DNA from: an uncultured Planktomarina sp.
GTDB taxonomy: Bacteria; Pseudomonadota; Alphaproteobacteria; Rhodobacterales; Rhodobacteraceae
Direction of reading: 5' to 3'
Assembly (NCBI GenBank): GCA_943788425.1
Contig: CALSQF010000002.1
Span: forward strand, 1 to 64,000
DNA length: 64,000 bases
Shown: positions 58,517 to 64,000 of the stretch, in pieces
Layout: every line of letters begins with the position of its first letter
Position numbering within the stretch: position 1 is the first letter of the stretch
Translations under genes and position numbers: made by a program
Notes under the pieces: generated by a model
Seen by the model: only the letters and a program-made list of their open reading frames with translations
What the model was told of the DNA's origin: nothing
Database searches by the model: none

Positions 58517-59488
58517 TCAGTGATAGGCCTCTGGATTGATCATATGAGTGGGCGCCCCCGCGGCATAGGCATTGATTTGATCGAAAATATCGGAAAACTG
58601 CATGTCAAACTCATCTTCAGTGACAAAGCCAATATGCGGCGTGGCCAAAACATTCGGGTGTGTCAAAAGAATATTTTCACGATCCAAAAGGGGCTCTTGA
58701 TCGAACACATCCACGGCGGCGTGAAGCTGGCCCTTCGCAATCTCTGCCTCCAAGACACCGGGGGCCACAAGTCCAGAACGCGACGTATTTACGAACAGAG
58801 CGCGCGGCTGCATCTGACCAAGGTCCTCGGCCGTAATCAAACCGCGGGTCTCAGGTTTCAACCGGACATGTAGGCTCACGATATCAGACTGCCTAAAAAA
58901 AGCCTCGCGGGACGCAGCTACGGTTTCACCAGCCGAAGCGGCCCGAGCGCGGCCCGCCTCTGAGCCCCACCAAAGCACCTTGAGCCCCATTGCTTTGGCA
59001 TAGCCCGCAACCGCTCCTGCAATGCGCCCATACCCGTAAAGCCCCAATGTCTTGCCGCGCAGGGTCCTGCCGACACCGGATTGCCATCGGCCTGCTTTGA
59101 TTGAGGTCGCCTGATGCGGGATTTGCCGGTAACTGGCCAAAATCAGAGCCAGCGTATGCTCAGCGGCGGCATAGGATGGCGTGTCTGAATGCATATTTGA
59201 GCAGAGCAAAACACCATGGGCCGTGCAGGCCGGCACATCAACATGCGGATAGACGCTGCGCTGTGAGATGAGCTTCAGATTTGCCAAACGCCCCAATAAC
59301 CCAGCTCCAACCTTGGTCCGCTCGCGAAAGAGCACCAAAGCCTCTGCATTTTGCAATCGAGCCGCGAGTTTCACGGGATCCGGTTCATGATCGGTCCAGA
59401 CGGTCACGTCATGATTGGCCATTTTGGCAAAGCAAGGCAAGCTGCGCAGCGTATCAAACCAATCATCAAGAATATGGACCTTCATCAC
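58517..59488 (-). CDS. D-2-hydroxyacid dehydrogenase
   Basis: This 323-residue NAD-dependent enzyme of the formate/glycerate dehydrogenase type interconverts a 2-oxo and a D-2-hydroxy acid. The nucleotide motif is LGLYGYGRIAGAVAGYAKAM. The catalytic arginine is in VNTSRSGLV, the glutamate in VFDQEPLLD and the histidine in TPHIGFVTE. It is the last gene of the prpF-containing operon, 25 bases downstream of prpF. It could process a product of the imported tri- or dicarboxylate. Confidence 0.88.
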   Translation of the reverse strand: MMKVHILDDWFDTLRSLPCFAKMANHDVTVWTDHEPDPVKLAARLQNAEALVLFRERTKVGAGLLGRLANLKLISQRSVYPHVDVPACTAHGVLLCSNMHSDTPSYAAAEHTLALILASYRQIPHQATSIKAGRWQSGVGRTLRGKTLGLYGYGRIAGAVAGYAKAMGLKVLWWGSEAGRARAASAGETVAASREAFFRQSDIVSLHVRLKPETRGLITAEDLGQMQPRALFVNTSRSGLVAPGVLEAEIAKGQLHAAVDVFDQEPLLDRENILLTHPNVLATPHIGFVTEDEFDMQFSDIFDQINAYAAGAPTHMINPEAYH

Positions 59489-59513
59489 CCTATCACTCTT
59501 CTTTAAACTGCGG

Positions 59514-60605
59514 TCAATGACCGGCCCAAATTGACCTTGGAATAAACAGCTCTCCCGCCGCGATTTTTCGCGCGGTGCGTACGAGACCTGCCGATTTTAT
59601 TTCAAACCCTGACACCGTATCAGCATAATCGACAGCCACTTCAATCTTGCCCGAGGCATGTTCCAAAATCACATTGGCCGGACTCTCATTTGATTTGGCG
59701 GCCATACCGTCTGCGACCGTCCCGGGGGTCAAAACACAGGAGGCAAGGCATTGCGCACCTGTCACTGCCATAGAGGGATGCGTGCTCCAGGGCATGAAAT
59801 AACGGGTTGCGATTGTGCCGCCAGCCTGAGCCGGGGCCAGAAGGCCAAATTTCGGGGTCACCGATTTGGTGACATCCCCCATGCCCATCAAAGCCGCCGC
59901 CTTTTGCCGGACAGATTCCATTTGATCAAAAAACGCGCGGTTGCTGTCCAACTCAGCTGCAGTTTCATGGCCCGTCAATCCGAAACTCTCCGCTTTTGCA
60001 ATCACCATAGGCATGGCAACATCCATGCAAGTCACAGCAATTCCATCAATCTGATCGATCCGATTGCCGGTCGGCAAAAAAGCACCCGTGACGCCTCCGA
60101 CTGTCTCCATGAATTGAACAGCGATTGGCGCAGAGGTTCCCGGCACACCATCAATGCGCGACGCGCCCTCGTAGCTGACCTGACCACCGGGGGTTTGCAC
60201 AACAGCAGCGACACGCGCTTGCGTGTTGACCGCGAGAATATTGACAGCCGTCTCACCCTCTTGCGCCTCAACCAACCCCATTTCAATGGCGGCTGGCCCA
60301 ACGCCGGTTAAGATATTACCGCAGGTCGGCTTGAAATCGACCAATTGGTCTTCCACGCTCACCTGCGCGAAAAAGTAATCCACATCGGCCCAGGGATCGT
60401 TTGACTTCGACAACATGGCCACTTTGGTGGTCACCGCAGCGCCGCCACCGATCCCGTCAATGTTCAAAGGATGCCCAGAGCCCACGATCGCGATCAATAC
60501 CTCAGCCAGCGTTTCAAGGTCCTCAGGAAGATCGGCACGGTTGAGATAGGGACCGCGGGAGGTTCCGCCGCGCATAAAAAGATAGGGAATCGCAGTTTGT
60601 GTCAT
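59514..60605 (-). CDS. PrpF-family isomerase (4-oxalomesaconate tautomerase/aconitate isomerase-like)
   Basis: This 363-residue enzyme has the diaminopimelate-epimerase-like double fold. Family features are IPYLFMRGGTSRGPYLNRAD, DGIGGGAAVTTKVAMLSKS and the active-site cysteine in FKPTCGNILTGVGPAAIE. It moves a double bond in unsaturated tricarboxylates such as 4-oxalomesaconate or aconitate. It lies 10 bases from the tctA-tctB fusion gene and in the same operon as tctC copy 2, which supports a tricarboxylate substrate for the transporter. Confidence 0.87.
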   Translation of the reverse strand: MTQTAIPYLFMRGGTSRGPYLNRADLPEDLETLAEVLIAIVGSGHPLNIDGIGGGAAVTTKVAMLSKSNDPWADVDYFFAQVSVEDQLVDFKPTCGNILTGVGPAAIEMGLVEAQEGETAVNILAVNTQARVAAVVQTPGGQVSYEGASRIDGVPGTSAPIAVQFMETVGGVTGAFLPTGNRIDQIDGIAVTCMDVAMPMVIAKAESFGLTGHETAAELDSNRAFFDQMESVRQKAAALMGMGDVTKSVTPKFGLLAPAQAGGTIATRYFMPWSTHPSMAVTGAQCLASCVLTPGTVADGMAAKSNESPANVILEHASGKIEVAVDYADTVSGFEIKSAGLVRTARKIAAGELFIPRSIWAGH

Positions 60606-60615
60606 CTGATATCTG

Positions 60616-62644
60616 TCATGTGAATGGCCATGGAAGGTTCGAATAGGCTTGCAAGAGACCGGGCGGAAAATCGCGGTTCAGTGCCCAGGCCATAGTGCAG
60701 ATAAACGCGATGCCCGCAAGCGTATAGATCGCCGCAAAAAGCGGGCTGAGATTGGCTCTGATCCGCATGAAGCTGAACAAAAAGAGCCCCAAAGCAATGA
60801 TAAACCCAAATAAGGCGGTTGCGACGAGGAGCGCTGCAAACCAAGCCAAGGTTGACCACAGGCTGTAACGTGCTTGCTCCACTTCGGCGCTGCGCTCGCT
60901 GTCGGCAAAAATCGTATCGGTTTCGGGAGCGAGTATCATGCGGACAATCATCACCGCACATCCAAGCAAAGAGACGCTGGCGACAAGCATTGGAAAGACC
61001 CGGTCGCGGCTATAATCGGGGATCGAACCGGCATCAAACAACGCATAGCCAATGAATGCGGTTAGAGCCAACAAGAACACCATGGGCGCGCGTTTCGAGC
61101 CTGATTTACTGTCCCCTTCGGCCAAAATATGTTTGGCTTGGCGTAGGCCCAGAACAACTGAGACCAGTGTGATCGCCAGAAGCACGAGTACGATGGGAGA
61201 AAAGATGTAGTCCATCCCGTCCCCAAATCCTTTGCGAAAGCGAGATTGGGCAATTTGAATGGCTTGGTTCGCATAGGTCTCCGCTGGATTGGACAGGACA
61301 AAACCAATCAAAAACGCCGGGCGCGACCAGTCAAAGCGGCGCATCAAAATCCCAAGAAAGCCGATGGCAAAAAGCGCGACAAGATCCATCAAATTTTGCC
61401 CAGATTGAAAGGCCGCGAAGCTTATAATCATGAACAAGAAAGGTGCCAGTAGAACAAAACGGATGGTTGTGAGCTTGGCGATCCCGCCCGAGGCTGCGAT
61501 GCAAAGCAATGTTCCCACGACATTGGCCAGGGCCAAGCAGCCAAACGATGGCATAGGTAATGTCGAGATTGTTTTTCAGCATGGCCGGCCCGACCTCAAT
61601 TTGACCAGATCCAAGCAGCGCAATTGCGCCGATAAAGATTGCCATCGAGCCAGATCCAGGAATTCCAAACAGCAAGGTCGGCACAAGCCCCCCGCCCTCT
61701 TTGGCGTTGTTTGAGCTTTCCGGCCCGATCACACCGCGCACATCGCCTGTGCCGAAATTGCTCTTATCCTTGCTGGATTGAACCGTGTGACCATAGGCAA
61801 TCCAATCCACCACCGAGCCACCAAGACCAGGGATAACACCCACGATCACCCCGATGATAGAACAGCGCATTGACAGCCAAATATTGGCAAACCAATCTTT
61901 GACCCCTTCGATCCAGCCCCCACCAATCTGCGGCTCTTGGCTGATGGCGCGGTCATTGCGCAGCAGGGCGATAATCTCGGGAATTGCGAAAATTCCAAGG
62001 CCGACGATGACCAATTTCAGACCGTCGACAAGATAGGGAAAATCGTATGAGGACATCCGCAAATCACCAGAGGACGCACCTTCTCCAATGGTGCCAATCA
62101 ACATGCCCAGACCGGCCGCTACGATGCCTTTGATTGCCACACGCCCGGCCAAAATACCCACCATTGAGAGGCCAAAAATCGTGATCATCAACAGCTCTGG
62201 CGTGCGAAACTCCAAAACGATCGGCCGGGCCACCAAAATAAAGACCGTCAAAAAACTCGCGCCAACCAATCCGCCGAAAAGCGACGAGGCAAAAGCCGCC
62301 GATAGCGCCCGCGCGGCCTTGCCCTTTTGAGCCATCGGAAAACCGTCCAGGACAGTGGCTTGTGACGCAGAGGAGCCCGGAATCCCCATCAAAACCGAAG
62401 CAAACGTGTCAGAGGTTGGCACAACCGCGACCATACCGATCATCAACGCAAGACCTAAGATCGGATCCATACCAAACATGAAGGGCAGCAGTAGCGACAG
62501 GCCAGCGATGCCGCCGAGACCGGGGAACACGCCGATACAGAGCCCCATCAGCACACCCAGGATCAAATACCCCAAAACAACCGGTTGCAGGATTAGCGCC
62601 CAAGCCTCACCGAAGGCAGGCAACGCCTCCATGACTACTTCCAA
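60616..62644 (-). pseudogene. tctA: Frameshifted tctA-tctB fusion permease, copy 2
   Basis: The frame from the TTG at 62644 gives TctA to about residue 370 (LDITYAIVWLL). It then breaks at 61526-61535, where GCCAGGGCCAAGC has one base more than GCCAGTGCAAGC in copy 1. In the shifted frame TctA continues (LANVVGTLLCIAASGG) and passes without a stop into a C-terminal TctB-like domain of about 165 residues (LLALTAFIGYALFDAGSIPD onward). Restored, the product would have about 675 residues and join the two permease subunits. It is either a recent pseudogene or a sequencing error. The TTG start shows the same spacing from GGGAGG as copy 1; ATGs at 62650 and 62632 are alternatives. Confidence 0.87.
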
Positions 62645-62672
62645 GACCATGTCCTCCCACTTTCCTTTATAA

Positions 62673-62701
62673 AACGCCCCACCAATCGTAAGCGGGGCGT
62701 T
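62673..62701 (-). terminator. Hairpin between tctC and tctA (copy 2)
   Basis: Read on the minus strand, stem AACGCCCCGC / GTGGGGCGTT with a 9-base loop is followed by TTATAAAG. One base change relative to copy 1 leaves one mismatched position in the stem. Conservation in both copies supports a function in setting binding protein above permease expression. Confidence 0.75.
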
Positions 62702-62714
62702 CAAAAAGGAAACT

Positions 62715-63821
62715 TTAGTTCAGAGAAACACCGTATTTTTCTTGGAGCCAGTTCACAATGAAGGCTTTGGCTTCAGCGCTCACGTTTGTGCCACTCACTT
62801 TGGCAGCTTCAGCCGCAGCGCCTGTCATCTGCGGATATTTACCCAGACGCTTGCTAGAAATCTCTGCAAAATCAGCGCGCGCTTTCACAGCTTCAAATGC
62901 CGCCGTGTAGGTCACAATGGCATCATTGGTCGCCCCTTTTGGCAAGAAGACCATTTTTTGAGCTGGGAAACCTGCAGTGAAGAAGGCTTTCCATGCATCC
63001 CATTTTTCCCCAGATGTTTCACAACCATCGGTTGCTTCGCACACTTCTTTGAAGCTTGGAATGTCTGGGAATGTGGGATCGCGCGTGATTTCGCCATCAT
63101 CACTCAATGCGCCCCAGGTCATCATTGGCACGGCAGTGCCAGCCTCAACCAACGGTGTCACACCAGACAAATAAGATGATGAAGTTTGATAGTCGATATT
63201 CGCTTCACCCCGTTCAAACATTAAGCGCCCATCACCGCGCCCTTTGATTCCCATAACGCTCTCAACGTTCAGGCCCAGCATTTCCCAAGCCAGTGTCGGA
63301 ACCAAATCAAGACGTGTGGCGCCTTGGTTGCCATAGATGAAGTCTGTGTCTTTGAGGCCAGAGGCGTCTAAACCGTCCATTTTTGCGGCAAGCTCAGGCG
63401 GTAGATAAGCCACGCCACCTGTCCCAGAGGCCAAAACCACATTCCAGTCAGCATAGTCAAATTTCACCCTTGGGTCACCCAGCAAGAATGGAAATTGCGT
63501 CGAACCGGACGAGCCAAAAATCAGCGTGCCATCTTCATATTCTTGCTCTTGGAAATAGTTGGCGCCCTTAGTTGAGCCGGCACCTGGCATGAATTTTACG
63601 ACAACAGTAGGCTGGCCCGGCAAAGCTTCCGACAGCAAAGGCGCATAAAAATTTGCCCATTTGGCGGAGCCGCCTGTTTCAGAAAATGGAATGATCCATT
63701 CAACAGTCTTGCCTGTCAGATCAATCCCATGGCCGCCTGCGTGAGCCTGCAAGCCAAATGTGGCCGTGGCGGCAGCCACAAGTCCCATCGCCATACGGCG
63801 TGTTGTTTTCAGTGTAGACAT
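62715..63821 (-). CDS. tctC: TctC-type periplasmic substrate-binding protein, copy 2
   Basis: This 368-residue protein differs from copy 1 at about 16 positions by eye, mostly conservative (for example HEQEYDDG/QEQEYEDG, SGKRLG/SSKRLG). Signal peptide, pocket loops and the CEATDGCETSG cysteine pair are retained, so ligand specificity is probably the same or close. It is the first gene of the operon with the tctAB fusion, prpF and the 2-hydroxyacid dehydrogenase, and divergent from tctD copy 2. The start follows GGGAGG. Confidence 0.92.
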   Translation of the reverse strand: MSTLKTTRRMAMGLVAAATATFGLQAHAGGHGIDLTGKTVEWIIPFSETGGSAKWANFYAPLLSEALPGQPTVVVKFMPGAGSTKGANYFQEQEYEDGTLIFGSSGSTQFPFLLGDPRVKFDYADWNVVLASGTGGVAYLPPELAAKMDGLDASGLKDTDFIYGNQGATRLDLVPTLAWEMLGLNVESVMGIKGRGDGRLMFERGEANIDYQTSSSYLSGVTPLVEAGTAVPMMTWGALSDDGEITRDPTFPDIPSFKEVCEATDGCETSGEKWDAWKAFFTAGFPAQKMVFLPKGATNDAIVTYTAAFEAVKARADFAEISSKRLGKYPQMTGAAAEAAKVSGTNVSAEAKAFIVNWLQEKYGVSLN

Positions 63822-63920
63822 TTAATCCTCCCAGATTTTTTTGCCCCGTTAGAAGCAACGTCAATAGAATCTCTTTGGAGCATATACTCCAGGTTGATGC
63901 TTGCTGTGTAATCTGCGAAA

Positions 63921-63949
63921 CTTTCATGAAACTTTCATGAAACTTTCAC
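63921..63949 (+). promoter_or_regulatory. Three-unit 11-bp direct repeat upstream of tctD copy 2
   Basis: Heptamers CTTTCAT, CTTTCAT and CTTTCAC start at 63921, 63932 and 63943, each separated by GAAA. Copy 1 has only two units (2778-2795). The 11-bp period fits tandem binding of an OmpR-family regulator on one DNA face. Confidence 0.65.
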
Positions 63950-63966
63950 GGATTGGAAAAACAGCA

Positions 63967-64000
63967 GTGCGCATCACGCTTGTTGAAGACAATATCAGCC
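63967..64000 (+). CDS. tctD: TctD-like response regulator, copy 2 (5' end only)
   Basis: A GTG start is followed by RITLVEDNIS, identical to the first residues of the regulator at 2813. The gene leaves the window after 11 codons. GTG replaces the ATG of copy 1. Confidence 0.85.
   Translation, partial: MRITLVEDNIS

Larger units (their letters stand above)
61143..64000. repeat. Long direct repeat, copy 2
   Basis: This is the counterpart of 1-2830 in the same orientation. It continues to the window edge with the tctD start, so the duplication probably extends beyond both ends. Differences include a one-base insertion in tctA and an extra 11-bp unit before tctD. Confidence 0.9.

Overview
The window looks like a chromosome segment from a marine Rhodobacterales-type (Roseobacter-like) alphaproteobacterium. 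The main clues are three kinds of tripartite tricarboxylate transporter (TTT) loci, AMP-ligase, FCD-GntR and DUF1446 catabolic genes of the type common in that group, a GlpSTPQV-type ABC importer and AttEFGH-type genes. This assignment is inference from gene families; there is no rRNA or other marker gene, and I saw no tRNA or CRISPR array.

Layout. 1-4851: tctA (cut by the window edge) and tctC on the minus strand, divergent from a tctD-tctE two-component system. 4878-6483: an intact-looking IS3-family element inserted beside a deleted IS6-family remnant. 6498-12991: a minus-strand operon of a universal stress protein, TctC, TctB, TctA, an oxalyl-CoA-synthetase-like ligase and a PanE-like reductase. 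About 13.0-34.8 kb: a visibly AT-richer accessory mosaic of small proteins (GNAT, NTF2-like, cupin, DUF3764, CIA30), an HxlR pseudogene, a decayed IS3 element, a histone deacetylase, AttEFGH-like export genes, a COQ8-type kinase, NDH-2 with a cyclic-nucleotide domain, an MFS pump, RarD, an SDR and DUF2147, all interrupted by IS scars. 34.8-43.5 kb: a GlpSTPQV-like ABC importer with an alcohol dehydrogenase and a divergent AcoR-like regulator. 43.6-44.7 kb: a D-threonine-aldolase-like gene. 45.1-52.9 kb: a two-component system with an orphan periplasmic binding protein, divergent from tctCBA plus AtuA(DUF1446) and DUF4387. 53.0-64.0 kb: DUF3047, an aminotransferase, a TcuA-like flavoprotein divergent from gntR-abrB, a D-2-hydroxyacid dehydrogenase, PrpF, a frameshifted tctA-tctB fusion, tctC and the first codons of a second tctD.

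The two ends of the window are diverged copies of one another: about 2.85 kb at 1-2830 matches about 61143-64000 in direct orientation. The two encoded TctC proteins differ at about 16 of 368 positions by eye. The whole window is therefore the interval between two direct repeats.

Working together: the right-hand cluster reads as tricarboxylate (tricarballylate/aconitate-like) uptake and catabolism. TctC captures substrate, TctAB imports it, TctDE senses it, and TcuA-, PrpF- and 2-hydroxyacid-dehydrogenase-type enzymes convert it under a GntR repressor with a perfect 9-4-9 palindrome in the shared promoter. The middle of the window appears to have been assembled by IS6-family events: at least nine partial IS6 ends or terminal repeats lie at the gene-block boundaries.
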